Assembly (NCBI GenBank): GCA_023014485.1
Contig: JAJOZX010005617.1
Span: 153,501-217,500, forward strand
Source of the DNA: Bathynomus jamesi
Lineage: Eukaryota; Arthropoda; Malacostraca; Isopoda; Cirolanidae
Direction of reading: 5' to 3'
Length of the DNA: 64,000 nt
Every line of letters begins with the position of its first letter. The first letter of the stretch is position 1. Below, piece after piece: positions 41,065 through 52,900 of this stretch. The position numbers and the translations under genes were made by a program. The notes beneath the pieces are model-generated. The model searched no databases. It had not been told where the DNA came from and saw nothing but the letters and a program-made list of their open reading frames with translations.

Positions 41065-42700
41065 CTATCTCCTTAAGGGAGGAGACGTGCAGTTAGAGAG
41101 TTTAGAAGAGCAGTGTCTGTTATAATAGCGACAGTAAAGAGAGAGTGAGGCAACATTGCGGCGAAGAGAGAGGAACTGAAGACAGTCAGTAAGAGGCGGG
41201 GAATTGATGAGACGAAAAGCTTCCATCCGGTCAAGTGGAGCTGTGTGGGTTGAGCCAACCCACACATAAGAAGCGCACTCCATACAGGAGCGGACAAGAC
41301 TCCTGTACAGAGACAGCAACTGAGTGGGGATGAAGAAACTGCGGAGCCAGTATAGCACACTTAACCTCTTAGAAGCTGTTTTGGAAAGAGAGTACATGTA
41401 GGTCTCGTTTTACGAGCGGGTTACGTTCTTGGAAAACAGCGCGTAGCGCGATTCCGCGTAAAATAAATCCTTATTTCCCAAAAGCCCCATGTTATAAATG
41501 CGCGTTAGGTTCCTGAGCGGCTCGTAGCCACCCAGGAAACATTATAATAAGTCAATTTAACCATAAAAATGAAGTCAAATAGTAATAAACGTGCATCATA
41601 ATACTCATAATACTCATAATATGATACGCATAATACTCATAATACGCATAATACTCATTATTATAAAATAATATTTAATCCTAATTAATATTGGGCTGTG
41701 CTGAGTGTACTCATCTAAGAAATGGCCGGAAGTCAGCTTACTGGGCACAGGAGGTTGGGAGGGGAAGAGTGGGGAATGAATGGGAGTTTAATGTTCAATC
41801 GGAATTAATTAATGTTCAAACTTGTTTGTTCGCGTGGAGCGGCGCGAAGGTTGCGGGCGGATCGCGTAATAGCGGTTTATATAGCGCGTGAAATGTATTC
41901 GTTCCCTAAATAATTTAGCGTGTTATAGCGATTCCGCGTAAAGTGGTACCGTGTATAACGAAACCTACCTGTGTATGTGATCTTTGCAGGAAATATCACG
42001 AGAAAAGGAAACGCCAAGAATGTCAAGAGAAGTGGAAGGATTGAGTTGTGTATTGTTCAAGGTAAGGGGATAGTCGTGTAGAAGATTGTGACGAGTAGAC
42101 AGATGAAGAAACTGAGTTTTTGAGGCATTGGAAGCCATAATGTTTTCTCTGCCCCAGTTAGAGATAGTAGACAGGCCAGAGGTCAGGTGCACCATAGCCG
42201 TCACACGCTATTGAGAGGGACGCTTTGTGAAGCGGTTGGAGAAGTGAAGAGTGGAATCATCGGCATAGGAGTGGATAGGACAGGAAGTGCGACTTAACAG
42301 ATCATTGATAAATAAAAAGAAAGGCGTGGGTGACATGACACTGTTGGAGAAGAACAGTGGCCATCTACAACCGCAGCTGTAGATCGGCCAGAATGGCAAT
42401 CAGAGATAAAGGCACGGATAGAAGGATAGAAACCGAAGGAGGGCAGTTTCGAAATTGAGGATTAGTGCCAGACTCTATCAAAAGCTTTTGATATGTCTAG
42501 CGCAATAGCAAAGGTTTCACCGAATTCCCGAAATGAGGATGACTAAGAGTCAGAGAGATGTGCAAGAATATGGCCAGTAGAGTTTCTTTGCGGAACCCAT
42601 ACTGACGATCTGAAAGAAGATTGTGAAGAGAGAGGTGTTTAAGAATCTTCCTATTAGGAATAGAGTCAAAAACTTTAGAAAGGCAACAAATCAATGCAGT
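41065..42700 (-). pseudogene. LINE fragment interrupted by a DNA element
   Basis: Minus-strand blocks in order: LSDRQYGFRKETL (about 42620), FFLFINDLLS and HSYADDSTLHFSN (about 42300, the YADD palm motif), NASKTQFLHLSTRH (about 42110) and ILGVSFSRDISCKDH (about 42000). After the insertion at 41397-41970 come LSKTASKRLSVLYWLR (about 41390) and RSLVRSCMECASYVW. Several frameshifts. Non-LTR reverse transcriptase, jockey-like by the YADD and SKTASKRL blocks; clade tentative. Confidence 0.8.
41397..41970. mobile_element. MITE inserted in the LINE (pogo/Tigger-like ends)
   Basis: TAGGTCTCGTTTTACGAGCG with GCGATTCCGCGTAAAAT at the left is matched by TTCCGCGTAAAGTGGTACC with AACGAAACCTAC at the right. 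It splits the LINE frame between two adjacent conserved blocks, so the boundaries are well placed. No transposase. The ends are reminiscent of pogo-type elements, from memory. Confidence 0.65.
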
Positions 42701-43860
42701 TGGACGATAGCTAAACCCTTATTTCATAACCATGTTAAATTATTCCAAGGGCATATTATACCCGAGGTTATAAAATAATAGTTAAACTAGAGCTAAGCTT
42801 GGTTGTTCTACAATGCTCACCTTCAAACATATGTATATCGTGCTTGCGGTAAGGACAGGTTTAAAAGCAGTATTCTAAGTGAGGCCTCTTTAACCTCTTT
42901 GAAGTTCCGTCTGTTGGTCTCTCTTCACACGAAGGTCAAACTGGTGACCCCGCCTCTTAAAAGGGCAACATCTACAAAAGAATTATATTATCTGCGGATG
43001 ACTTCCTTACTCTTGTAAGTACCAATCCTCGTTTGCCAGAACAGGACTGGCTGGAAAAACATTCATCCTTTTAAACAACAGATTTTGAGAATAGCTACAT
43101 TATAAACAAACATATAAAAATACAATACGAAACTATTTTAAACCAATTTATAAAAAGGCAAAAATAAGCAATATTTTAAACCAATACACAAAAAAGCAAA
43201 AATAAGCAGTATTTTAAGCCAATTATAAAAAGCTAAAGAAGGATTATTACTTACTCGTATACCCAACAGTTATTGAATTCCTCAATATTCACCACATTCA
43301 CACCACAAGTTATCTACAGCTCTTCAGAAGCTAAGGCTAACAAAGACCCTAAGATCCACTCTAAGGTTAGCCCGAGAGAAAGAAGAGAGTAGGGGTTAAA
43401 AGAAGAGAATAAGGGGTTAAATAAGTAGCAAAACCTATCATTCGTGGGTTAACATTCATTCAGAAAAAGAGAGAGAAAGCCTCACCATCATCATCCGCCG
43501 GCCACTGCCGACAAGTCAGAAAAATAGTTGAAGAAAATAGGAAAGGGGTGAAAGATGAAAAGAAGTAAAATAAGAACGCTTACAAACCATGCAAACACAG
43601 TCTTAACTCAAACACTGTCATACCATGCAAACTACAGACATGCAAGTAAAGAGAAGATAGGAAAAGAACAAAAACAAAAAAAAAGTATGAAGAGTATAAC
43701 AAAAAGTGGGTTAGTTTACGCTATGAGCTACATCTAAGTTCGTGTTAGTCTAATTTTGTTTTTAATATAATTTTATTGCTGGCATATCACACGCTGGCAT
43801 GTCACAAGCTGGCATTAATCGTCAACAGACGCAAACATCGACCATTACCCCCAGAGCTCC
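42701..43860. other. no gene seen; old repeats
   Basis: Includes a GAAGGTCAAACTGGTGACCC variant of the dispersed tail repeat (about 42920) and the second copy of the 8011 repeat at about 43316-43560. Confidence 0.4.
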
Positions 43861-44072
43861 TGTTGCTAATTGTTTTATTATTTTAAACGACGTTAATATT
43901 TTTAAAATGCCTATCTAAACAGTTTTTAAACATATTAACGCTGGTAGAGTTCACGAAGGACACGGGAAGATTATTCCATTTATCAATTACTTCAAACGTA
44001 AAAACGTTTTTAGCGATGTTAGTAATGAAAGGTCTGCCACGTAATTTAAATCCGTTACTACGAGTATTGCTA

Positions 44073-45534
44073 TTATCGAAAATGAACAATGTCAAAATTT
44101 ACGTTATCGATTTTATTAACGATTTTGAAAACTTCAATAAGCCCCCCCCTTAATCTCCTAGTTTCGAATGAATGCAAGTCTAACTCTTTAATCCTATCTT
44201 CGTAAGACTTGTTGCGTAGTGACGGAATTTGTTTCGTGGCGCGTCGCTGAACCCTTTCCAACCTATCAATATTCTCACGCAAATACGGGCACCAAAACTG
44301 AACGGCATATTCTAAGCGAGGCCTGACTAGAGACTTGTAAAAGGGCAATATAATATTCGTCGATTTAAATTCGAAATTACGCGCTATGAAGCTTAACATC
44401 CTATTAGCTTTTGCGCAAGACTCCAGGCACTGGTTCCTAACTTTTAAATCCTTTGATATGCGTACGCATAAATCTACTTCCTCGTCAACGCTCGCTAACT
44501 GTCTATCATTCATCATGTACATGTAATTGTTGTTACGAGAACCTATATGCAAAACTTTACATTTGTCTACGTTAAATTGCATCTGCCACTTATCCGTCCA
44601 CTCCATAATCCTATTTACATCGTCTTGGAGCCTATTTCTATCGTCCACGTTAAGAACTTTACTGCCTATTTTAGTATCGTCCGCGAATTTTGACACGTTA
44701 CTGGTCAAGCCTACATCTATGTCGTTAATGTAGATTACTAATAGCAATGGGCCTAACACTGAACCCTGAGGGACACCGCTACCTGCATCCAACCACCCCG
44801 ATTCCTTACTATTAACAACGACCCTGTTTCCTGGCACGAAGCCATTCCTCTAACCAGTTAGCTACCCGACCACGTATACCGTGCGCTTTAACCTTCGCAA
44901 TTAATCTTCTTTGCGGAACTCTATCGAACGCTTTTTTAAAGTCTAAATAAATAACGTCAGCTGCTCTATGCCTTTCGTATTCGCGCACTATTTCGTTATA
45001 AAACTCTAACAAATTAGTTAAACTAGATTTATGGCGTCGAAACCCATGCTGACTACTATTAATCAAATCGTGACTTTCGAAGTGATCAACGATACGATTC
45101 CTAACTACGGATTTCAAACGTTTACCGATAATTGACGTTAAGCTAATAGGCCTATAATTGCTAACTGCTGTGCGGTCGTCTTTTTTAAAAATGGGCGTAA
45201 CGTTAGCTAATTTGAAGTCTTCAAGAATAATTTCCGCTTCCAGTGACTTATTAAAATTTTTTGTTAAGGGGCCTACGATAACGTCTTTCAAATATCTAGG
45301 ATAAAGCGCGTCAGGGCCTGGAGCCTTGCTAACTTTTAGCTTATCGAGATAATGCGCAATCTCACCCTCATAAACAGTTATTTCATTCAAAATAGTCTCG
45401 CAACTAAATGGAACAATATCGTCCACGTCGGGGACATTATTTACGTCTTCTACGGTAAAAACTGTTGCAAAAAAGTTGTTAAAAATATCCGCCATCGCCT
45501 GAGCGTCGGAAGCCAAAGCGCCGTTGGCGTCCAC
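44073..45534 (-). pseudogene. LINE reverse transcriptase, two overlapping frames
   Basis: The first frame (45534-44812) has KAPGPDALYPRYLK, NYRPISLTSI, QHGFRRHKSSLTNLLEF and YLDFKKAFDRVP. The second (44837-44073) has SGVPQGSVLGPLLLVIYIND and the catalytic KFADDTKIG. The frames overlap near 44812-44837, so a single frameshift separates them. A further short frame (44095-43883) carries FTFEVIDKWNNLPVSFVNST. Confidence 0.88.
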
Positions 45535-45899
45535 TAGAGGGCCTATGTTATCTTTTATCGGCTTACGATTATTGAAGTAGTCTAAAAACTTTTTCGGATT
45601 ATGTTTACTATCCGCAGCTACAAGTATCTCAAACTTACGCTTAGCATTCCTAACAGATCTTTTAAACCTGACGTCTAAGCTCGATATATCTATTAAAGTT
45701 AGCTACCGTGCCATTGAGCTTATTAAGTCTATACGCTCTGTTACGCTCGTTTATGAACTCACCTATTTCCCAGTCCACCACTTGGGCCTACCATGATTAC
45801 TAGCGTGCTTGGGTCTACGCGGAATAAACTCCCTTTCGATATCCAAAAAACTTTCCTTAAACGCCTCCCAATGAAAATTTGTCATTACCCATAAATAAA

Positions 45900-46560
45900 T
45901 TATCCGTCCACTACTCTCATCCTATCCGCAAAACTATCAAAATTAGCCCTACGAAAACAGGGACTTCTATTACGTTACTATCCTTAGTGTTTTCTATCAA
46001 TAACTTAAACCTAATAATTTGGTGATCACAACATCCCAACTCTCACCTACTTCCAAACCTTCGACTATATTTTCGTCGTTCGTCATCACCACGTCTAAAA
46101 TATTGTCACCGCGAATTGGTTCGGTAACCATCTGTTGTAAAAAATTATCTTCCATGAACTCAATCAGTCTTAAACCCTCATCATTACCAGTAAAAGTCTC
46201 GTAATTAACGTTAGGACAGTTAAAGTCTCCGACAACTATACTATCCCGATTATTAATAAAGGTACCAAGAAGTGTGTAAAATCTAGTATTGGTATTGAGG
46301 GGTTGAACGGGAGGTCTATAAACAACAACAAAATTAAAGCTAATACTACACGCCCTAACTTCAATGCATTTAATTGCTGCCGGAAAATCTATCTTAACCT
46401 CGATAGCCCTAAGGGAATTAAGAATGTACAACAAAACGCCACCACCATGCAACCTATCATTAGTAAAGAGTTTAAAACCCGCTATATCAAGTTCCCCCAA
46501 CAAGTCCCGAGTCACGGTATTTAACCACGTTTCGGTTACAGCAACTATGTCATAGTTCCC
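45900..46560 (-). pseudogene. LINE AP-endonuclease domain, frameshifted
   Basis: DIVAVTETWLN (about 46555) is followed by GGGVLLYI, VVVYRPP, VVGDFNCPNVNY (about 46220) and LDVVMTNDENIVE. The final SDH catalytic block is displaced into another frame as CDH near 46030 by a one-base shift. Predicted to nick target DNA when intact. Confidence 0.82.
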
Positions 46561-46674
46561 GGACTAAATTATCGCCTTAATTAAATTCGTTTAATTTATT
46601 TCTAATACTACGCGCATTACAATAAAAGATGTTTAAATTATTTTTTACCACGGATCGGCGTTTTAAACTATTTT

Positions 46675-47550
46675 TCACGTCGGGCCGGCTTTTCCCGGAA
46701 CCAAAACGTTTAAAGAGGGCTTCGACCTATACAGCTTTCGAACGTTCTCATCGATTAACCTACCTAGCCTAGCATTCCCTATTTCATTGAAATGCACCCT
46801 ATCTTTTATAAAAAGGCTAGGATCACTAAATTCTGACCACAGCTTTACGAAGGGTATAGTTTTCTTAGCACAAATCTCTTCTAGTTCAGTGTTCAAAAAT
46901 ACTGTTTTTGACGTAATCCTAAAATTTAAACCGTGCCTAGGGGTAATACGTAGAACTAAAGACCTATCTGACCTTGCCTTCAGGGCCCTAATTAACCCCC
47001 TGTATCTCTCCAAAAAGTCAGGCACTCTCGTATCGGGCCTATACCAGTCGTTTCCCCCTACCATCGTCACCAACATCGAATGACGGGAGGCAACATCAAT
47101 CCTATTTACTTCGTCTCTAATTCTGTCAACCCTGGCCCCTGGTAGGGTCGAAAGTGTTCGAAACCTCGATAGGGGGGGATTCCTATCACCTAACGTACGT
47201 GGCCTAGCTCCACCCTTAACTACTCTAAATCCCTCCCCGTCTACTAATCTCGGACCAACCTTAACCCCTTCCTCAACTCTGTCTAACCTTCCCGATAAGC
47301 TACCGATACTAAAAACTAGGTTCCTAACCTCACCCTTCAACTTACTAACGTCTTCAACGTTAGTATAGGTTCGGCCTTCGTCAACTGTAAGCCTACCTCT
47401 GCCCTCATCAAGCGTTGCAAGTCTTTCCGTCACCTCGCGTACACTACGTTTTAAATCAACTCTCTCTTCGCTTAACTCACAAAAGAAACAAACCGATCTC
47501 TCGGTAATCGCCATAGAATCGCAGTTGTAATCCTTAAAAGCAGTATACAC
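46675..47550 (-). CDS. CR1-type ORF1 with SGNH esterase-like domain, 291 residues
   Basis: The N-terminal third is charged and heptad-like (VDLKRSVREVTERLATLDEG; GEVRNLVFSIGSLSGRLDRV), fitting a trimerising coiled coil. A Cys motif CFFCELSEE lies at about residues 17-25. The C-terminal half resembles the SGNH hydrolase of CR1 ORF1 proteins: VTMVGGNDW carries the Gly-Asn block and DRVHFNEIGNARLGRLI the Asp-x-x-His block. A catalytic Ser block is not obvious and may lie near HSMLV. ORF1 proteins of this group bind RNA and aid retrotransposition. Confidence 0.75.
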   Translation of the reverse strand: MYTAFKDYNCDSMAITERSVCFFCELSEERVDLKRSVREVTERLATLDEGRGRLTVDEGRTYTNVEDVSKLKGEVRNLVFSIGSLSGRLDRVEEGVKVGPRLVDGEGFRVVKGGARPRTLGDRNPPLSRFRTLSTLPGARVDRIRDEVNRIDVASRHSMLVTMVGGNDWYRPDTRVPDFLERYRGLIRALKARSDRSLVLRITPRHGLNFRITSKTVFLNTELEEICAKKTIPFVKLWSEFSDPSLFIKDRVHFNEIGNARLGRLIDENVRKLYRSKPSLNVLVPGKAGPT

Positions 47551-47710
47551 CGATTAACCCACACCTAGCACACGACGCTTTCTGCGACGGCATCGCGCAA
47601 GTTAAGGTAGTTAACGTTTATAACCGTCACAAGTTTAAATTAAATTAAGCTGGCACGCTATGAAAACTTCTAAATCGCTAAAAACTACTAATGATGATGG
47701 ACGAAATGAT

Positions 47711-47775
47711 GTAAGAATTTAAGCGACCTTGGGTTTGGAGAGTGTCTGTATGGGAGACTATCCTCAAAGTCTATT
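47711..47775 (+). repeat. 5S-derived SINE-like fragment
   Basis: TTTAAGCGACCTTGGGTTTG and TGTATGGGAGACTATCC recall 5S rRNA box A, the intermediate element and box C (GGGAGACC with a change). Confidence 0.45.
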
Positions 47776-47921
47776 GACTTTGAATGTCTCTAACTATAAG
47801 AGAGAAAAATCGTGATCTTGGACTATTGAACTCTTCTACTGCTGCATTTCACTTCATTTGTAGGACTTGGATATCAGTGTACCGGCTATTAAAAAGTCTT
47901 AGCTGCTTATTCTCAGAGTAT

Positions 47922-47963
<42 letters not shown>

Positions 47964-47988
47964 TGCAAACCCACAAGGAAAAAGAAAA

Positions 47989-48041
47989 ACGATTCCAAGG
48001 CCTTTAGTGTATTCAGAGCTACACCTCGTCAGGGAATGAAG
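47989..48041 (-). ncRNA. hammerhead-like motif with a mutated core
   Basis: Minus strand ATTCC-CTGACGA-G-GTGTA...TACAC-TAAA-GGCCTT-GGAAT. Compared with 48649-48694, the core GAAA has become TAAA, which should abolish cleavage. Confidence 0.55.
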
Positions 48042-48648
48042 ATAAAAGGCGAGATGCCCATAGATATATACAACGTACAGGAAAAACAAAACAATTAGCA
48101 CATACTTAACAAGGGTTAATGAGAGGCAAAAGAAATTTTAACATGATATTGTCAATTTTATACATTCCCGCACTGTTATTGAAATTGTTTTTAAAATGAA
48201 TAAATGCACATTCTAGAATATTTCGTTCTATTATATCTCTGTTTTTCACAAGCGCTTTAGAACTATCCCACTTGATGATATGGTTACATCTATACATATG
48301 GTTAAATAAAGCATTGGAATTATTAGCTGTTCTACAAGCATATTTATGCTTGTAGAACAGCTAATAATTCCAATGCTTTATTTAACCATATGTATAGATG
48401 TAACTATAGATCAAGTGGGATAGTTCTAAAGCGCTTGTGAAAAACAGAGATATAATAGAAAGAAATATTCTAGAATGTACATTTATTCATTTTAAAAACA
48501 ATTTCAATAACAGTGCGGGAATGTATAAAATTGACAATATCATATTAAAATTTATTTTGCCTCTCATTAACCCTTGTTAAATATGTGCTAATTGTTTTGT
48601 TTTTCCTGTACGTTGTATATATCTATGGGCATCTCGCCTTTTATCTTC

Positions 48649-48694
48649 ATTCCCTGACGAGGTGTAGCTCTGAATACACGAAAGGCCTTGGAAT
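48649..48694 (+). ncRNA. hammerhead-like ribozyme motif
   Basis: ATTCC, CTGACGA, one extra G, stem GTGTA...TACAC with loop GCTCTGAA, GAAA, then AGG-CCT, T and GGAAT. ATTCC/GGAAT is stem I. AGG/CCT would be stem III with no loop, implying pairing between two molecules or a tandem dimer, as in minimal hammerheads of retroelements. Predicted cleavage follows T48689. Confidence 0.6.
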
Positions 48695-48761
48695 CGTTTT
48701 TCTTTTTCCTTGTGGGTTTGCAGCATTCATTCATTTCACGTGTTTTATTGTGAAATTCATC

Positions 48762-48800
<39 letters not shown>

Positions 48801-49060
48801 GAGAAAAATGATGCACGAGAGATCTTTGATTCCCTGCATACACGAACAAACACGGGGTCGTGAACATCCGGGTGGGATTTGGAACACGAACGCGCGGGCG
48901 GGGCGTTTCCGGGTCCAGGAGTTTTTCTAGGAAACCCTGCAGGGTTATGGAAGCTCTTTTATCAAGATGAAAATAATTGAATTGGTAAAAGATTTATTTA
49001 CCATATAATATTTTTTTTTGTACACGCGAAGAATGTATCAACGTTCCTCCTCGATCATTG

Positions 49061-49111
49061 AATTTAAGCGACTTTTGGTTTGGAGAGTATCTGTGTGGGG
49101 AGGTCCTCAGT

Positions 49112-49115
<4 letters not shown>
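49061..49115 (+). repeat. 5S-derived SINE-like fragment
   Basis: AATTTAAGCGACTTTTGGTTTGG-type sequence and GTGTGGGGAGGTCC. Same family as 47711-47775. Confidence 0.4.
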
Positions 49116-49147
<32 letters not shown>

Positions 49148-49185
49148 CTCACCTGGCTGGAATTAGCTGACAATAAATGTTTGGC

Positions 49186-49189
<4 letters not shown>

Positions 49190-49237
<48 letters not shown>

Positions 49238-49250
49238 AGAGAGAGATTAA
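49190..49250. repeat. (GA)n microsatellite
   Basis: About 60 bp of GA with one phase slip, about 40 bp after a GT run at 49122-49147. Confidence 0.93.
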
Positions 49251-49939
49251 TTACATTATATTTCGAGGATTTGTTTTAGGTATTGACCCTATAGTGGGAG
49301 TAATAAGATAATGATAATGGTTAATAATAATGGTAATATTGATTGTTAATGATAAAGCTGGGGTCACCATGATCTTTTCAGATCAAATAATGTTATTAAT
49401 TAGGTTGATCGATAGAATGAGTTTTCTTTCTTTATTAAACAAAATAAATGATTTATGAATGAGATAAAGTAAAAGTTGATTGTTTACAGTTGAAATTAAA
49501 TGTGCACTTGAATAATGACTTCAGTAGTAATAACGCGCGAGGTAATGATTAGTCTTTATATAAAGTTAGGTGAATGACAAGAGGCCAAAATGGGGCCTGC
49601 ACAATGATGTTTACATGATGGTAGCTCTCGTGTCACTGGTTCTTCGGAGAGAGAGAGTCGAGGTGCGTCAAGAAGTCCTTGTAACGAGGTTGATGTGTGA
49701 GGCAAGGCGTAAGGACATGCCTTGAGTGAATCCCCGCGATGTGCTGTTATCTTAGTCATGGTCGTGTCGATGGAACATCGCGAAAGTATTTGCAAACGTC
49801 TCTGCCACTACAATCCCTCATGAAGGTATGGTGTATATTGACACGGCTGTGACCAGAGAGATAAAACGAAGAATGCCGAGTGGATTAAGCCACGTCCATT
49901 CCATGCGTTTATGTAGAATAGGTGCTTGTAGAAACAGTA

Positions 49940-49970
<31 letters not shown>
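49251..49970. other. no gene seen
   Basis: Unremarkable AT-rich DNA ending in an (AT)n tract (49942-49970) that is the hAT target. Confidence 0.35.
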
Positions 49971-49973
<3 letters not shown>

Positions 49974-52900
49974 TGGCGGCTCCTCTATAAGGGCCATAGG
50001 GGCCGGGCCCCACCAGTAATCTCTGCACAAAAGCAAAAAAATGAAATAAATTATTACCGTAAGTTTTCGAATTAGATATGTAACATATTTTTTTTCTAAG
50101 TTATAGACGCTTTCTTCAACATGAGCATGAAATCTTATATCTAAAGGGCTCATTTAAATTGGCCCTATATACACTATTTTATAACACAGTATTACGAGAA
50201 TTGACGCGCCGCGCGGATCCTGATTTCTCCTGATTGGTTTAATATGCTGATCTTGGGGCCACGGTGAAGTGGCCCGGAAGGCTGAAAATTTTCGTTTAAA
50301 TTATCGCAGTCATATTTGATTTAGAGATTGTTTACGGTGGGTTTTTTTGTCAATGAATAAATATTAATCTATTTAATGAACAGATGGGGGGTCATTAATT
50401 CCCACAATGTAAAGATCTGTTTTTATTCATTTACAGTTCATTTTATATTTACCTTTTTCAATGTGTAATTTTAATTAGTTACACTCCAATTACATTTTCT
50501 TTGAATAGTCAAAGATTATGTCATTGAAAACGGAACAGCTGATTAGCTTTTCTTTTTATTTGAATTCAGTCTGTTCAGGAAACCGGAAGTGAATGGTATG
50601 GTAGTGCTTAATTATAGTGTTCTAATCGATTTGGTGGCGAATAATATCATTAATATTTAACCAAAGTTTGTCTACCCTTACCCGTATATGATGAACAGAG
50701 TAGACGAGATATTAAAAAAGCCATTTTCCTCCTTAAAACTGGAGGAAAAATTAGAAATAAAAAGACTGGGCGTATATCAGCCTACAGACATAATAATTAC
50801 ACAGCGAGATGGAAAAAAACTGAGAACATTTTCAAGCAATTGGTTTGGTAAGAAAGAATGGCTGACGGTTAGTAGTGCAAAGAGTTCCTTATTTTGTTTT
50901 TATTGTCTATTATATGGAGGAGAAAGTTTGTGGACTAAAACTGGTTGTAAAGATTTAAAACATCTTTCTGAACGAATCCAGAAACACGAATCTAGTAAAT
51001 CTCATATAAACAATGCTGTCCAGTTCAGAATGTTTGGAACCACAAATATTTTATCTGTTATTAATGAGGGATATCGCCATGGCATTCAGAGACATAATGA
51101 AATTGTGGACAAAAATAGGCATGTTTTATCAAGAATAATTAACTGCTTAAAATTCTGTGGTACGCTTGAGCTCTCATTACGAGGACATAATGAAGGTGAA
51201 CAATCCTGCAATCGTGAAGTATTTTTAGACATGATTAGCTATACAGCTACCTTAGATAGTACGCTGAGTGACCATCTTGAAAACAACAAAGTTGCAAAAA
51301 ACACATCTAAAACAATTCAAAATGATCTTTTGGAATGCATGTATGAAGTTTACATTGATGAAATAAAAAAGGAAATAGATGAAATAAGTTTTGTTTCTGT
51401 CCAAGCCGATGAAACAACAGACGTGGCTTGTAATTCACAATTTGTAATTATACCACGATATCTAAAAAACTTCGAACCTGTTGAAAGATTCATAATATTT
51501 GCTAAAGTTGGAGATAGGACTGCAAATGGACTTACAAATGTGCTTACTGAAGAACTACAAAAATTTAATCTCAAACATAAACTCGTTGCACAGGCATATG
51601 ATGGGGCGGCCGTAATGCGTGGCCTACATTGTGGTGTACATGTTCAAATGAAGAAAATTTATCCACATGCACATTACATTCACTGTTACGCACACCAGCT
51701 AAATATTACCGTTAAAAATGTCTGCTCATCAAATAAAAATATGAAACTGTTTTTCTCGATCCTAAATGGAATTAGCACATTTTTTAATATGTCTCCAAAG
51801 CGAAGTAGTCTGCTTCTTGAAATTTGTCAAACACGTATTCCTCATGTGTCCCAAACAAGATGGAATTTTCATTCCAGAGTGGTTAATAGTGTTAAGGAGA
51901 ACAAAGAGGAGCTCACTGAATGTTTTGGAAGAATTCAGAATGATGAGGGTTGGGATGATAAAAGTATATGCGAGTCTATTGGATTCAAAAGGTCGCTTGA
52001 AGATGAGGAGTTTAATTTTTGGCTCTTATTCTTTTATTCTGGAATGAAACACGTAGAAATTTTATACAATGTCATGCAAGCAAAAAAAACGACCAGTGTT
52101 ACCACTGCACAGGCATTAAAAGACTTTGAATTATCTATGAGTCAATTAAGAGAAGAGGTTCCAGTCTTTATTTCGAAAGCTTTTGAAAATCATAATGAAA
52201 TCCCATCACGTCCAATAAAAAAGGCAAAAAGGAATATAATTGGGACAAAAACTGATAAACTTTGTAGTTTTGCAAAAGATGCATGCTCTCGCATTACTGA
52301 CGAGATGAATGAGCGATTTGGGAAATCAGAAATATTTCGCTCCTTTGCTGTAATAGATCCCAAAGAATTTAATCATCATCTTAGACAATTCCCAGTTGAA
52401 TACTGCAAAATTATTGAAACTAATTATCCTATGCTAAGGGGAGAAAAACTGTCTTCTGAATTAGAAATCGAGTACTCAAACAAAAGCTTTGCTAATATTT
52501 CGAGCGTTTGCGCTTTAATGCGCTTCTTATACGAAAACAAACTGCTAGATACCTTTTCTGAAGTGTCAAAATTATTGGAAATTGTCTTAGTGACGCCTGT
52601 TTCTACTGCCGATTCTGAACGCTGTTTCAGTACATTGAAACGAATAAAGACATTTTTAAGAAACACGATGACACAAGATCGCCTAAATGCTTTGGCTGTC
52701 TGTTCAATACACAAAGAGTTTATATCGCAAATTCCGGACTACAATAAAAAGGTAATTGAAAAATTTGCCAACAGAAAAAACAGAAGAGGAGAATATTTAT
52801 ATAAATAAACGTGAGTATACACCTTATGATAAAATATTAACTAATTTCTGTTTGTTTTTAATTTTATTTCATTCTCAACTAAGTTATTTTACTGTTTTAT

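Larger units (their letters stand above)
43883..47550 (-). mobile_element. near full-length CR1-like LINE, multiply frameshifted
   Basis: On the minus strand an esterase-like ORF1 is followed by an AP endonuclease and a reverse transcriptase with its C-terminal WNNLP block, the layout of CR1-group LINEs. Breaks lie near 46560, 46040, 45650-45700, 44830 and 44090. It is the longest LINE in the window. Confidence 0.88.
47960..48727. mobile_element. 768-bp near-perfect palindrome, Penelope-like 3' end
   Basis: TGCTGCAAACCCACAAGGAA at the left and its inverse at 48727 bound two about 384-bp arms meeting at TGCTTGTAGAACAGC near 48343 with almost no loop. Each arm encodes, toward its outer end, a 60-residue frame (CNHIIKWDSSKALVKNRDII, ERNILECAFIHFKNN) similar in style to the region after the GIY-YIG endonuclease of Penelope-like elements, then hammerhead-like motifs. 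Family assignment is from memory. Confidence 0.65.
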
